Below, piece after piece: positions 1 through 8,437 of a stretch of 64,000 nt of DNA (within the stretch, counting starts at the first letter, position 1; each line of letters begins with the position of its first letter). A program made the position numbers and the translations under genes. The notes under the pieces are model-generated. The model was not told where the DNA came from. It saw only the letters and a program-made list of their open reading frames with translations, and searched no databases. Source of the stretch: Rhizobium leguminosarum (GTDB taxonomy: Bacteria; Pseudomonadota; Alphaproteobacteria; Rhizobiales; Rhizobiaceae); assembly GCF_004123835.1 (NCBI RefSeq), contig NZ_MZMU01000010.1, positions 186,001 to 250,000 of the forward strand, in the 5' to 3' direction.

Positions 1-1498
1 CGGTGTTGAGGCCGATCAGCCAGGTCGGCGCCTTCCAGGGGCGTTCGATATGGCCGGAATCCATCCGGTGGATCCAGCCGGAATTGAGGTTCAGGAAGTT
101 GAAGATGATGTAGCCGACATTCGAGACGGCGAGCACGAAGAAGTAGCCGCCGACATCCGAGGCGATCGCCAGCAGGAAGAGATTGAAGGCGAAATCGGTC
201 CACATCGCCCGCGTCGGCGCGCCGTGCTCGTTGACGTGGTCGAGATATTTCGGCAGCCAGCCATCCTTCGAGCCCTGGTAGAGCGTGCGCGAGGAGCCGG
301 CCATCGCCGTCATGATGGCGAGGAAGAGTGCCATGATCATCAACACGACGAGCAGCTGGGTGACGATCCGGCCGGCGCCGATCAGGCCGCCGAGCGCTTC
401 GGCAACGCCGGTGCCGTCGACGATGCCGGGGGCCAGCATGCCTGCATGGCCGAGAACGCCCTGGAAGGCGAAGGGCACGAGGAAGAAAAACAGGCAGCAG
501 GCAAGGCCGGAATAGAAGATCGCCTTGAAGGTGTCGGTCTTCGGGTTCTTGAGCTCGCGGGTGTAGCAGACAGCCGTCTCGAAGCCGTAGGTCGACCAGG
601 CGGCGATATAGAGGCCGCCGAGGAAGAGCGTCCAGCCGCCGTTGCTCCAGGTGCCGTCGGTAGCGGCATAGGCGGCTGTCGGCGGCACGAGGCCGGTGAC
701 GTTGGTGGCAAGGATCTGGCCGCTGACGATCGGGTAAAGGCCGATGATCAACAGCGGCACCAGCACGATGATGGCCAGCCACTTCTGCACGCTTGCCGTT
801 TCCGAAATGCCGCGATGCTGGATGGCGAAGATGATCAGCATCAGGATGCCGCCGATGAAGAAGGTGGCGTTGATATTGGCGGTGGCAAGGAAGGGAATGT
901 TGAAGCTCAAGAGCGACCAGCTGCGGATCGCCGGCGTTAGAGCAGCGACGCCATCGGTGCCGAGCAATGCCTTGACGGCGTCATCCGGCGTGGTGCCGGC
1001 ATGGGCTGCGATATATTCGGCGACGCGGGGGCTGTCGGCCGTGATGGAAGCGGCATGCGCTGAGATCCAGTCGAGGACCATCTGCGAATCCGCTGCCGGA
1101 ATCGGGAAGAACGCGTTGAGGATATAACCGGCGGCGATGGCGCAGCCGAGCGACAGCACCGGCGACCAGGCAAACCAGTTGCACCAGACGGACAGCGGCG
1201 CGATGAATTTAGAATAACGCAGCCAGGCGGTGGCGCCATAGACCGAAGCGCCGCCGGACTTGTTGGCGAACATGCCGGCGATCTCGGCATAGGTGAAGGA
1301 CTGCAGGAAACCCATCACCATCGAGATGATCCAGACGACGAAGGCGAGCTTGCCCGTCGTGCCTGCGATGCCGCCGATAGAGAAAAGAACGAGCGGCGGC
1401 ACGCCCGCAGCCACCCAGAATGCGCCCTTCCAGTCGAGCGCGCGTACAAGCTTACCTTCGGTGCCGGATGCAATCCCGGCCTCCACAACGTCTGTCAT
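1..1498 (-). CDS. APC-family amino acid/amine permease (3' end outside window)
   Basis: Reverse-strand reading gives about 499 codons from an ATG at 1498, preceded by a GGGGAAT ribosome-binding site, with no stop before the window edge; the C-terminus is missing. The protein is rich in hydrophobic segments. Near residue 60 it has the motif FTYAEIAGMFANKSGGASVY, typical of the first helices of the amino acid-polyamine-organocation superfamily (substrate/proton symport in the inner membrane). It is divergent from tdm (250 bp apart), and the intergenic region carries a motif shared with the mgsA promoter. I infer import of methylated amines or of a related amine or amino acid. No tmoXWV-like ABC uptake system is visible in the window. 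The family call is firm; the substrate is a guess. Confidence 0.85.
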   Translation of the reverse strand, partial: MTDVVEAGIASGTEGKLVRALDWKGAFWVAAGVPPLVLFSIGGIAGTTGKLAFVVWIISMVMGFLQSFTYAEIAGMFANKSGGASVYGATAWLRYSKFIAPLSVWCNWFAWSPVLSLGCAIAAGYILNAFFPIPAADSQMVLDWISAHAASITADSPRVAEYIAAHAGTTPDDAVKALLGTDGVAALTPAIRSWSLLSFNIPFLATANINATFFIGGILMLIIFAIQHRGISETASVQKWLAIIVLVPLLIIGLYPIVSGQILATNVTGLVPPTAAYAATDGTWSNGGWTLFLGGLYIAAWSTYGFETAVCYTRELKNPKTDTFKAIFYSGLACCLFFFLVPFAFQGVLGHAGMLAPGIVDGTGVAEALGGLIGAGRIVTQLLVVLMIMALFLAIMTAMAGSSRTLYQGSKDGWLPKYLDHVNEHGAPTRAMWTDFAFNLFLLAIASDVGGYFFVLAVSNVGYIIFNFLNLNSGWIHRMDSGHIERPWKAPTWLIGLNT

Positions 1499-1646
1499 CG
1501 GTGAAATTCCCCATTCTATTTGTTCCGGACGTATCTTTGTACGTCTCCCTGAACGTGTCTCCCTGACAGTCTCAAGCCCGCCCGGATGGTTTTGGCGATC
1601 CGTGTTCCCGACGGATTCCCCGAGTCTCAACTCTTTATGCATAGTG

Positions 1647-1668
1647 AAGATATTTTCTTTTTAGTCAA
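1647..1668 (-). promoter_or_regulatory. Candidate operator shared with the mgsA promoter
   Basis: On the minus strand this 22-bp site begins TTGACT and continues with an AAAAGAAAA core and ATCTT. It matches 19 of 22 positions of the site at 19283-19304 upstream of mgsA, in the same orientation. It lies in the divergent permease/tdm intergenic region, about 150-170 bp upstream of the permease start and 80-100 bp upstream of the tdm start. A role as binding site for the local XRE-cupin or AraC regulator, or as a shared -35 region, is inference. Confidence 0.4.
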
Positions 1669-1747
1669 CTCGACTTTACTTTCCTGGGGCATTTTGTAAC
1701 CTGCATGGTGGGGTGTCCGAGGACGCCGATCCTCCCATGAGGGCAGC

Positions 1748-4117
1748 ATGCGAGAACTTCATCCTGCTATGACGGGCCTGCGGCCGGCGGCTGCGAGCCT
1801 CGTGCACTATCCCGGCATTTCCACGCTGCCGGAGGGAACCGAGCGCTACAGGGCAAAGGGCGGCGGATCGATCGTCGTACGCGTCGAGCCGGGCGATCGC
1901 GTCAGCGCCGTCGACAGCGAGGGCGGACAGGTCTGCGAGATCTCCTTCCTCGACGAGAAAGGGCGCTTCCTGGCCGCCGGTCTCGGAACGGCTTTCAGCA
2001 ATTCAGCCGAGGGCTTGAAGGCCATTCTTCAAGCGGAGGATGAGAGTGCTGTTCGCACGCGTGCAGCGCTTCAGCGTCGCGGCGCCGATCTGGCCGTGGC
2101 CGGCGCGCTCAGCATCTTCGGGCCAGGATCGACGCCGGGCAGTCGCGCCGATTTCACGATTTCCATGAAGGGCCTGCTGATCGTCGCGGCGCCCGCCAGC
2201 GCCATGTCGCCGGAGGCGCAGGATACGGCGACGCCGATCGAGGTCAGGATCAAGCGCAGCCTGCTGATCCGCGATTATGCCTCCGCTCTGCCGGAACCGG
2301 CCGCCGATCCGGTCGAGGATATCCGCATCCGGGCGGCGACCGCCGCAGCCTACTTCGTGCGTGCCGGCGAATTCATCCAGATCATCGACATTTATGGACG
2401 CCAGTGTACCGATTTCCAGGCCTTCGCCGCGCGCAAGGTTGACAAGGGTCTCGACCTCGCGCTCGATTCCACCGTCACCCGCACGCTGCTCGGCCGCAGC
2501 TATCCGATGCCGGGTCTCCCCTCCAAGGCCTTCGACCGCGACTTCGAGCCGCTGGTCGAGATCGTCCAGGATACGGTCGGGCGTCATGACGCTTTCGCGA
2601 CCGCCTGCAATTCGCGCTATTACGACGACATGGGTTATCCCGGCCACGTCAACTGCACGGACAATTTCAACGCCGCGCTGGCGCCTTACGGCATTGCCGG
2701 CCGCAAGGGCTGGGAAGCGCTGAACTATTTCTACAACACCAATATCGACCACAACAACCAGCTCTATCTCGACGAGCCCTGGTCGCGTCCCGGCGATTAC
2801 GTGCTGATGCGAGCGCTGACCGATCTCGTCTGTGTCTCCTCGTCTTGCCCTGACGATATCGACGCTGCGAACGGCTGGGATCCGACGGATATCCACGTCC
2901 GCACCTTTTCCGGAAAAGAGAAATTCTCACGAGCGGTGGCCTATCGCATGACCCCAGATGCCGACGCCGAACTGACGCGCGAAACCGCCTTCCATCCCCG
3001 CCTCTCTGCGTTGACACGGGACTACACCGAATATCGCGGCTACTGGCTGCCGAACCGCTTTTCCAGCGAAGGGCCGGTCGAGGAATACTGGGCCTGCCGC
3101 GAGCGCGCCGCCGTCATCGACCTCTCGCCCTTGCGGAAATTCGAGGTGACGGGGCCGGATGCCGAGGAACTGCTGCAATATTGCCTGACACGCGACGTGC
3201 GCAAACTGTCGACCGGCCAGGTCGTCTATTCTGCCATGTGCTACGAAAACGGCGGCATGATCGATGACGGCACGCTCTTCCGGCTCGGCGACAAGAATTT
3301 CCGCTGGATCGGCGGCGACGATTTCAGCGGCATATGGCTGCGCCAGCAGGCCGAGAAGAAAGGCTTCAAGGCCTGGGTCCGCTCCTCGACCGATCAGATG
3401 CACAATATCGCCCTGCAGGGTCCGAAAAGCCGCGAAATCCTGAAGGAGATCATCTGGACGGCGCCGCGCCAGCCTGATATCAGCGAGCTTGAATGGTTCC
3501 GCTTCACCGTCGGCCGTATCGGCGGCTTCGAGGGTGCCCCCGTCGTCGTCTCGCGCACGGGTTATACCGGCGAACTCGGCTACGAGATCTTCTGCCATCC
3601 GAAGGATGCGCTGACGGTGTTCGACGCCGTCTGGGAGGCCGGGCAGCCGCACGGGTTGAAGCCGATGGGGCTGGAGGCGCTCGACATGGTCCGCATCGAG
3701 GCGGGCCTGATCTTCGCCCATCACGAATTCACTGATCAGACCGACCCGTTCGAGGCCGGGATCGGCTTCACGGTGCCGCTGAAATCCAAGCAGGACGAAT
3801 TCATCGGCCGCGAGGCGCTCATCCGGCGCAAGGAGCATCCGCGCCATCTGCTCGTCGGCCTCGACATCAAGGCCAACGAGGCCGTCGGCCATGGCGATTG
3901 CATTCATATCGGCCGGGCCCAGGTGGGCGTCGTTACTAGCGCCACGCGCTCGCCGATCCTCGGCAAGACGATCGCGCTCGCCCGCATCGACGTGATGCAC
4001 GCGAGCCCCGGTACCGAGGTCGAAATCGGCAAGCTCGACGGCCATCAGAAGCGCCTGCCGGCGACGATCGTGCCCCTTTCGCATTACGACCCGCAGAAGA
4101 CGCGGCCGCGCTCGTAA
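1748..4117 (+). CDS. tdm: Trimethylamine N-oxide demethylase (DUF1989-GcvT fusion)
   Basis: A 789-residue cytoplasmic protein with the domain order known for Tdm of Methylocella and marine Rhodobacterales. A DUF1989 region at about 190-400 carries conserved cysteines (CTDFQAF, CNSRYY, CTDNF, VCVSSSCPDD) expected to hold the zinc site. A tetrahydrofolate-binding GcvT domain follows at about 430-785. Tdm converts TMAO to dimethylamine plus formaldehyde, and the GcvT half captures the C1 unit. The first 180 residues look like a second, degenerate DUF1989-like unit: VRVEPGDRVSAVDSEGGQVC resembles VRAGEFIQIIDIYGRQCTDF. The start follows GAGGG; an in-frame ATG at 1769 is an alternative. Its partners tmm and dmmDABC lie 4 kb away on the other strand. 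A generic aminomethyltransferase label would miss the DUF1989 half. Confidence 0.87.
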   Translation: MRELHPAMTGLRPAAASLVHYPGISTLPEGTERYRAKGGGSIVVRVEPGDRVSAVDSEGGQVCEISFLDEKGRFLAAGLGTAFSNSAEGLKAILQAEDESAVRTRAALQRRGADLAVAGALSIFGPGSTPGSRADFTISMKGLLIVAAPASAMSPEAQDTATPIEVRIKRSLLIRDYASALPEPAADPVEDIRIRAATAAAYFVRAGEFIQIIDIYGRQCTDFQAFAARKVDKGLDLALDSTVTRTLLGRSYPMPGLPSKAFDRDFEPLVEIVQDTVGRHDAFATACNSRYYDDMGYPGHVNCTDNFNAALAPYGIAGRKGWEALNYFYNTNIDHNNQLYLDEPWSRPGDYVLMRALTDLVCVSSSCPDDIDAANGWDPTDIHVRTFSGKEKFSRAVAYRMTPDADAELTRETAFHPRLSALTRDYTEYRGYWLPNRFSSEGPVEEYWACRERAAVIDLSPLRKFEVTGPDAEELLQYCLTRDVRKLSTGQVVYSAMCYENGGMIDDGTLFRLGDKNFRWIGGDDFSGIWLRQQAEKKGFKAWVRSSTDQMHNIALQGPKSREILKEIIWTAPRQPDISELEWFRFTVGRIGGFEGAPVVVSRTGYTGELGYEIFCHPKDALTVFDAVWEAGQPHGLKPMGLEALDMVRIEAGLIFAHHEFTDQTDPFEAGIGFTVPLKSKQDEFIGREALIRRKEHPRHLLVGLDIKANEAVGHGDCIHIGRAQVGVVTSATRSPILGKTIALARIDVMHASPGTEVEIGKLDGHQKRLPATIVPLSHYDPQKTRPRS

Positions 4118-4249
4118 TGCCTGCTTTGGAGGTCGGGAGACGGCGATCGGCTTCTTGCGCTGTTGATGAAGCCGCACGTTTTAGCGGCGGCATGCAAGGT
4201 GACCGACATGCAACCTTATATTGAGTGCGTGACCCTGAAAAACTAAAAG

Positions 4250-4278
4250 TTGACAAATTTGGATTGAATGATTATATC
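4250..4278 (+). promoter_or_regulatory. Sigma-70-like promoter of the cold-shock gene
   Basis: TTGACA at 4250-4255 and TATATC at 4273-4278 are separated by 17 bp in an AT-rich stretch. Transcription would start near 4285 and leave a leader of about 135 nt before the csp ATG at 4421. A long structured 5' leader is typical of cold-inducible csp mRNAs. Apart from this promoter and leader I see no gene in 4118-4420. Confidence 0.6.
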
Positions 4279-4420
4279 TCGGATGTCGATATTGCTTGTT
4301 TGACTTTTGTTATCGCGCGCTGGCAACGTGCCCTGGACGAACTTCCCTCTTCAAAATCGAGATCATCATCCGTCGTGCTTCCGCACGTGCGGTCGTTCAA
4401 TTGCTATGAAAGGGTTTGTT

Positions 4421-4630
4421 ATGACCACTGGCACAGTTAAATGGTTCAATTCCACCAAGGGCTTCGGCTTCATTCAGCCTGATGACGGCGGCGCTGACGC
4501 CTTCGTCCACATCTCCGCCGTCGAACGCGCTGGAATGCGCGAAATCGTCGAAGGCCAGAAGATCGGCTACGAGCTTGAGCGCGATAACAAGTCGGGCAAA
4601 ATGTCCGCTTGCAATCTCCAAGCTGCTTAA
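4421..4630 (+). CDS. cspA: Cold-shock protein, CspA family
   Basis: A 69-residue single cold-shock domain protein. RNP1 is KGFGFIQ and RNP2 is DAFVHIS, preceded by GTVKWFNSTKGFGF, so nucleic-acid binding residues are intact. It acts as a cytoplasmic RNA chaperone. The ATG at 4421 follows an AAAGGG-like site; an in-frame ATG at 4407 would add five residues that do not fit the family. It is monocistronic, with its own strong promoter, long leader and a near-perfect terminator. It has no evident link to the methylamine genes. The symbol denotes the family; rhizobia carry several paralogues. Confidence 0.93.
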   Translation: MTTGTVKWFNSTKGFGFIQPDDGGADAFVHISAVERAGMREIVEGQKIGYELERDNKSGKMSACNLQAA

Positions 4631-4692
4631 ACTGAAATCTGCTTTCCTTTGACCGCGGATGTACCGGCACTGTCGAAAGCATGATACTATTG

Positions 4693-4719
4693 AGGTCAGG
4701 CACGTTGCCTGGCCTTTTT
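4693..4719 (+). terminator. Rho-independent terminator of cspA
   Basis: A 10-bp stem (AGGTCAGGCA at 4693-4702 with TGCCTGGCCT at 4706-4715, one G-U pair) with loop CGT is followed by a T run. It lies about 60 bp downstream of the csp stop. Confidence 0.88.
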
Positions 4720-4740
4720 GCTGAGTCGGCCAGCGGGCTG

Positions 4741-4840
4741 CTGCATAATTCCTTAAACGCGGAATCGATTTAAGGAATTATGCAGGAATTCAAAGCGTTA
4801 CAGCGTCCTTTGCGCTTCTGAGAGACGCGCGGCGCTGTAA
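4741..4840. repeat. RIME1-type rhizobial intergenic repeat
   Basis: About 100 bp, with two palindromes. The first is a 14-bp stem (CATAATTCCTTAAA with TTTAAGGAATTATG). The second is the hallmark block TTACAGCGTCCTTTGCGC through GACGCGCGGCGCTGTAA. It is closely similar to copies at 5088-5190 and 14696-14795. This is the published Rhizobium-specific intergenic mosaic element class. Confidence 0.85.
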
Positions 4841-4851
4841 TAAAATCCGGG

Positions 4852-5082
4852 ATGAATATGACAGAGACACACAGCAAATCACGCAAGCAGGCGGAGATTG
4901 CCTTCGGAAACGTGCAATCGCAGTTCTTGGAGCGAAGCCGCGCGGTCGAAGAGATCGACTCGACAGTGCGGGCTCGCGAGGAAAAAACCTTGCGGTTACG
5001 CGAGGCCCGTGAGGCCAAGGAATTGCAGGATCGCTTGACAGCGACGGCTGCGCCTGCCGCGAAGCGGAAAAAGAAAATCTGA
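4852..5082 (+). CDS. Small charged hypothetical protein
   Basis: A 76-residue, highly charged, alpha-helical sequence rich in Glu, Arg, Lys and Ala, ending in a basic tail KRKKKI. There are no membrane segments and no recognised domain. It is flanked on both sides by RIME1 copies, so it is an isolated transcription unit just after one repeat and just before the next. A second ATG at 4858 is possible. Similar short coiled-coil-like proteins are common in rhizobia. The function is unknown, and it may be co-regulated with the neighbouring DUF6481-like gene. Confidence 0.55.
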   Translation: MNMTETHSKSRKQAEIAFGNVQSQFLERSRAVEEIDSTVRAREEKTLRLREAREAKELQDRLTATAAPAAKRKKKI

Positions 5083-5087
5083 CCCTG

Positions 5088-5190
5088 CTGCATAATTCCT
5101 TAAATCGGATTCGATTTCAGGATAAAATGATGCCGCAGTTCAATGTATTGCAGCGTCCTTTGCGCGTCTGAAGACGCGCGGCGCCGTAAG
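5088..5190. repeat. RIME1-type repeat, diverged copy
   Basis: This has the same organisation as 4741-4840: CTGCATAATTCCTTAAA at the left and GCAGCGTCCTTTGCGCGTC through GACGCGCGGCGCCGTAAG at the right. Several substitutions weaken the left palindrome. It lies immediately after the stop of the small gene at 4852-5082. Confidence 0.8.
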
Positions 5191-5218
5191 GTCAAAATCC
5201 AACAGTCAGGAAACAGAT

Positions 5219-5599
5219 TTGAAAAACGCCAAAAACAACGAGCTTTCCGATCGCCGCAGCGCAGCTGCCGAAGCCAAGGCGGCTCTCCTCAATGCGTATC
5301 GCAACGCCAAGGATACAGCCGAACCCACTCGGCTGGCAAAGCAGGCGGAGCGTCAAGCCATTGCCGCGGCCAGGGAAGAACGTCGCGCCCAGAGAGAACG
5401 TGTCAAGCTCGAGGAGCTGGAGCGGGCTCAGGCCGCCGAAGCAGAACGTCAGGCTGCCGCCGAGGCCGCAGCGCGCGCTGAAATCGACGCGCGCGAAGCA
5501 GCTGACAAAGACCGGATCGCTCGCGTGATTGCAGATGAAGCTGCCCGAAAGGCCGAACGCGACCTGCGTTACGCCAATCGCAAAGCCAGAAAGTCCTGA
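5219..5599 (+). CDS. DUF6481-like small coiled-coil protein
   Basis: A 126-residue protein starting at TTG (5219) after AGGAAA. Nearly the whole chain is an Ala/Glu/Arg-rich helix, with the pattern NNELSDRRSAAAEAKAALL at the N-terminus and a basic end ARKAERDLRYANRKARKS. I recognise this layout from a family of small alphaproteobacterial proteins labelled DUF6481, which has no known function. There is no signal peptide or membrane segment. It is convergent with minE (41 bp between stops). Confidence 0.7.
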   Translation: MKNAKNNELSDRRSAAAEAKAALLNAYRNAKDTAEPTRLAKQAERQAIAAAREERRAQRERVKLEELERAQAAEAERQAAAEAAARAEIDAREAADKDRIARVIADEAARKAERDLRYANRKARKS

Positions 5600-5640
5600 T
5601 CGTCAGCGCCGCCTGTCGTCAGGACAGGCAGCGCTCTCTT

Positions 5641-5901
5641 TCAAGCGGCCTGCACGGCTGCATTCAGCGGGATTTCGACGTCGATCTCAAGGGTCGAGAC
5701 GTACTCGTTGCGATCGATCGTCACCTGCACCTTGTCGTGGTCAAGCTGCACATGCTTTGCGATCACCGCAAGGATTTCCTCGCGCAGCAGGGTAACTAGG
5801 TCCGACCCCGCCGAGGAACGTTCATGGGCGAGAAGGACCTGCAGCCGTTCGCGGGCGGCCGGTGCGGTTCTCTGTTTGTTGAAAAGACGGAAAATATTCA
5901 T
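5641..5901 (-). CDS. minE: Cell division topological specificity factor MinE
   Basis: An 86-residue protein of the usual MinE length. The N-terminal [20 protein letters not shown] is the amphipathic membrane/MinD-interacting segment, followed by [11 protein letters not shown] and [16 protein letters not shown] of the anti-MinCD region. The C-terminal topological specificity domain contains [10 protein letters not shown]. It stimulates the MinD ATPase and drives pole-to-pole oscillation, restricting MinC to the poles. It overlaps the minD stop by 4 bp, so it is translationally coupled as last gene of minCDE. Confidence 0.96.
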   Translation of the reverse strand: MNIFRLFNKQRTAPAARERLQVLLAHERSSAGSDLVTLLREEILAVIAKHVQLDHDKVQVTIDRNEYVSTLEIDVEIPLNAAVQAA

Positions 5902-6716
5902 GCCGCCCTCCGTCCGAAGATCTTGCCGAAAATATTCCTCTTTTCCTCTGGGATCGCGATCGGCACCGTCTCGCCGGCGAGCCGGCGAGCGGCATCGAAA
6001 TAGGCCATAGCAGCCGCGCTGCGACTGTCTGCCAGCGTGACCGGCGCACCGATGTTGGATGCCCGCAGAACATCCATGCTTTCGGGTATGATGCCGAGCA
6101 GCGGGATGGACAGGATCTCCAGGACGTCGTCTACCTTGAGCATGTCGCCGCGTTCGGCGCGGTTGGCGTCGTAGCGGGTAAGCAGCAGGTGCTTTTCCAT
6201 CCGCTCGCCGCGCTCGGCCTTGGCGGTCTTGGCATCCAGCAGGCCGATGATGCGATCCGAATCGCGCACCGACGAGACCTCGGGGTTGGTGACGACCACG
6301 GCAACATCGGCGTGGCGCATGGCGAGCGTTGCGCCGCGCTCGATCCCGGCGGGGCTGTCGCAGATGATCCAGTCGAAATAGCGCTTCAGGTCGTTGATGA
6401 CGCGCTCGACGCCCTCGGCCGTCAGATTGTCCTTGTCACGCGTCTGCGAGGCCGGCAGCAGGAACAGCGTTTCCAGCCGCTTGTCGCGGATCAGCGCCTG
6501 GGTAAGCTTGGCGTCGCCCTGGATGACATTGATCAGGTCGTAGACGACCCTGCGTTCGGCGCCCATCACGAGGTCGAGATTGCGTAAGCCGACGTCGAAA
6601 TCGACGACGACGACTTTTTCATTGCGTTGCGCCAGCGCCGCTCCCAATGCGGCGGTCGAGGTTGTCTTGCCAACCCCGCCCTTGCCTGACGTGACGACGA
6701 TCACTTTCCCCATCAT
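5898..6716 (-). CDS. minD: Septum-site determining ATPase MinD
   Basis: A 272-residue ParA/MinD ATPase. The deviant Walker A KGGVGKTT lies near residue 12, the switch motif [11 protein letters not shown] follows, then CDSPAGIE, and the C-terminal amphipathic membrane anchor is [13 protein letters not shown] chose the ATG at 6716 because AAAGGAGAGACA precedes it and the family starts at [13 protein letters not shown]; the longer frame to 6749 runs into a RIME repeat. It recruits MinC to the membrane. In Rhizobium minCDE lies on a large plasmid or chromid, which supports a secondary-replicon origin for this window. Confidence 0.97.
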   Translation of the reverse strand: MMGKVIVVTSGKGGVGKTTSTAALGAALAQRNEKVVVVDFDVGLRNLDLVMGAERRVVYDLINVIQGDAKLTQALIRDKRLETLFLLPASQTRDKDNLTAEGVERVINDLKRYFDWIICDSPAGIERGATLAMRHADVAVVVTNPEVSSVRDSDRIIGLLDAKTAKAERGERMEKHLLLTRYDANRAERGDMLKVDDVLEILSIPLLGIIPESMDVLRASNIGAPVTLADSRSAAAMAYFDAARRLAGETVPIAIPEEKRNIFGKIFGRRAA

Positions 6717-6740
6717 TGTCTCTCCTTTGCCGTGGCCCCA

Positions 6741-6798
6741 GTAATTCAAAGTGTTAAGGCGTCCTTCGCGGCTCTCGAAGAGACGCGCGGCGCTGTCG
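6741..6798. repeat. Partial RIME1-like repeat between minC and minD
   Basis: The right-hand half of RIME1 is recognisable: TAATTCAAAGTGTTAAGGCG followed by GTCCTTCGCGG, then GAGACGCGCGGCGCTGTCG. The left palindrome is missing. It fills almost the whole minC-minD spacer and abuts the minC stop, so it would be transcribed within the min mRNA. Confidence 0.65.
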
Positions 6799-7518
6799 TC
6801 AGATCAGTTTCTCTGCCATGATCGCGTCGTCTTCGAGCCAGAGCTGAACAGCCTGTCCGCGAAGATTGGGGGCCATGTCTTCCGCCATTTTGTAGATGCC
6901 GTCGATTGCAACCAGCTCGGCCTCGAGCTTGCGGCAAAAGATCCGCGCCGATGCGTTTCCGATGGATCCCGCCATGGCTCGGCCACGCAAGGCGCCATAG
7001 ATATGGACGGACCCGCCGGCAATGACCTCGGCACCCGAGGCGACCGATCCGATGACGGTGACGTCACCTTCCGGGAAGATCACCGATTGGCCGGAGCGCA
7101 CCGGCTCCCGGATGACGATCGATTGCATGGCCGGGCGGGTCTCTGCCACTGCCGGTTTGCCGGGCGGATCGGCAGGCTCCTTTGCCTGAACCTCGATATC
7201 GGAAACCGACCGGCCGCCTTTGAGTGCCGGCGGCATGCCGGATCCGAGGATCGAAGGCCGCGCGCCCTCGATGCCCATGATGCTGACATTGCGCTTGGCA
7301 AGTTCGGCGATCAGGTCCTTCAGCTGCGGCCGGTCGATTTGCAGGTCCGTCAGATCGAGCACGACAGGCCGTCCGAGGAAGAAGCCGGCCGAACGCGCGG
7401 CCAGATCGTCCAGCCTGATCAACCAATCATCGATCGGAAGATCCGGAGACAGCATGACCGCGAGGAAAGAGCGGCCCTTGATGCGGATAGAGCGAGCGTC
7501 TGTTAGCACTTTGGTCAT
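6799..7518 (-). CDS. minC: Septum formation inhibitor MinC
   Basis: A 239-residue protein. The N-terminal FtsZ-inhibiting domain occupies about 1-105, followed by a Pro/Ala-rich linker. The C-terminal right-handed beta-helix at about 135-235 contains VIFPEGDVTVIGSVASGAEV and GGSVHIYGALRGRAMAG, the MinD- and septum-binding region. The length fits the family. It is the first gene of minCDE, and the upstream region (7519-7620) is AT-rich with repeated GTTAAC motifs that could be the promoter. The 80-bp spacer to minD is occupied by a RIME-like repeat. Confidence 0.95.
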   Translation of the reverse strand: MTKVLTDARSIRIKGRSFLAVMLSPDLPIDDWLIRLDDLAARSAGFFLGRPVVLDLTDLQIDRPQLKDLIAELAKRNVSIMGIEGARPSILGSGMPPALKGGRSVSDIEVQAKEPADPPGKPAVAETRPAMQSIVIREPVRSGQSVIFPEGDVTVIGSVASGAEVIAGGSVHIYGALRGRAMAGSIGNASARIFCRKLEAELVAIDGIYKMAEDMAPNLRGQAVQLWLEDDAIMAEKLI

Positions 7519-7726
7519 CTATGTGAAGAAATCGTTGACCATGTCTACCGCTGCTATGGTTAACAAAAAGTTAACGCGGCCTTAACATTACCCACAATCA
7601 GAGGAGATTCTTCAAGCGCAGGATTACCGCAAGCCATTGGAAAAGCGTTGCAATCTATGGAAGCACTGAACGGTTAATAATGTGGGTTTGAACTTAGCCG
7701 CAAATCTACCGCTGCTTGGGTAACGC

Positions 7727-8355
7727 TCAGCCTTCCGCCTTGCGTTGTGCGTTGGAAATGGCGCGTGCGGCCTCTTCCGAGGAGTTGGCAAGCGTGCGCA
7801 TCTCGGCGGCAAGCACCGCAAAGCCCGATCCGGCCGTGCCGGCGCGGGCGGCCTGCCGGCATTGACGGCGAGCAGCTTGAGGTAACGCAGCGACTGCAGG
7901 ATTTCATTGGTCTTCGAGGCGGTGACGCGCATGCCGGAGGTCTGTTCGTCGATTCGCTGATAGAGTGATTCGATATTGATGATGCTGCCTTCGAGATAGA
8001 GAAGCTCACCCTCCTCGTCCCAGATGCCGCCGCCCGTCTCGGTGACCCAGATGAGATGGCCCATGGCGTGACGGATGCGGTATTCCATCGTCCAGTCTGT
8101 GCGCCTCTCCAGCGCCTGTCCGACGATCTCGTCCATCAGAGGCACGTCTTCCTCGTACATGATCGAGGTGAAGGTCCGCGTGCGGTTGCCGATGATTTCG
8201 TCGGCTGGATAACCGAAGATGCGCTCGATGCCGTTGGTCATCTCAAGCATCGTGTAGTTTTCATCCGCACGGCAGCGGTAGAGAAAACCGTTCATGCGCC
8301 CGAGAATGCTCGTTTGAAAATCCATGAAGGCCACATCCGAAGAGAAGAGTTGCAA
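7727..8355 (-). pseudogene. PAS-domain / methyl-accepting-type protein, frameshifted
   Basis: A PAS domain (about residues 10-120, with FGYPADEIIGNRTRTFTSIM and GSIINIESLYQRID) is followed by the start of a chemoreceptor signalling hairpin, LRYLKLLAVNA. The expected tip then breaks frame near 7851-7860. Compared with the family pattern LAVNARIEAARAG, the DNA lacks a net 4 bases. In the shifted frame the reading resumes as AGTAGSGFAVLAAEMRTLAN and stops at 7727. The intact form would be a short (about 208-residue) soluble PAS-receptor-like protein. As it stands the open frame encodes a nonsense tail to 7624. The start is TTG at 8355 or ATG at 8325. It may be a true pseudogene or a sequencing artefact. 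Confidence 0.75.
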
Positions 8356-8437
8356 TCGTCTCGCTCAAAGGCGCGGCTCACAATATGCCGGAGGAGAGTG
8401 CCCGAACACCCTCCTCCGGCAATGCAGGCCCGCCTCA

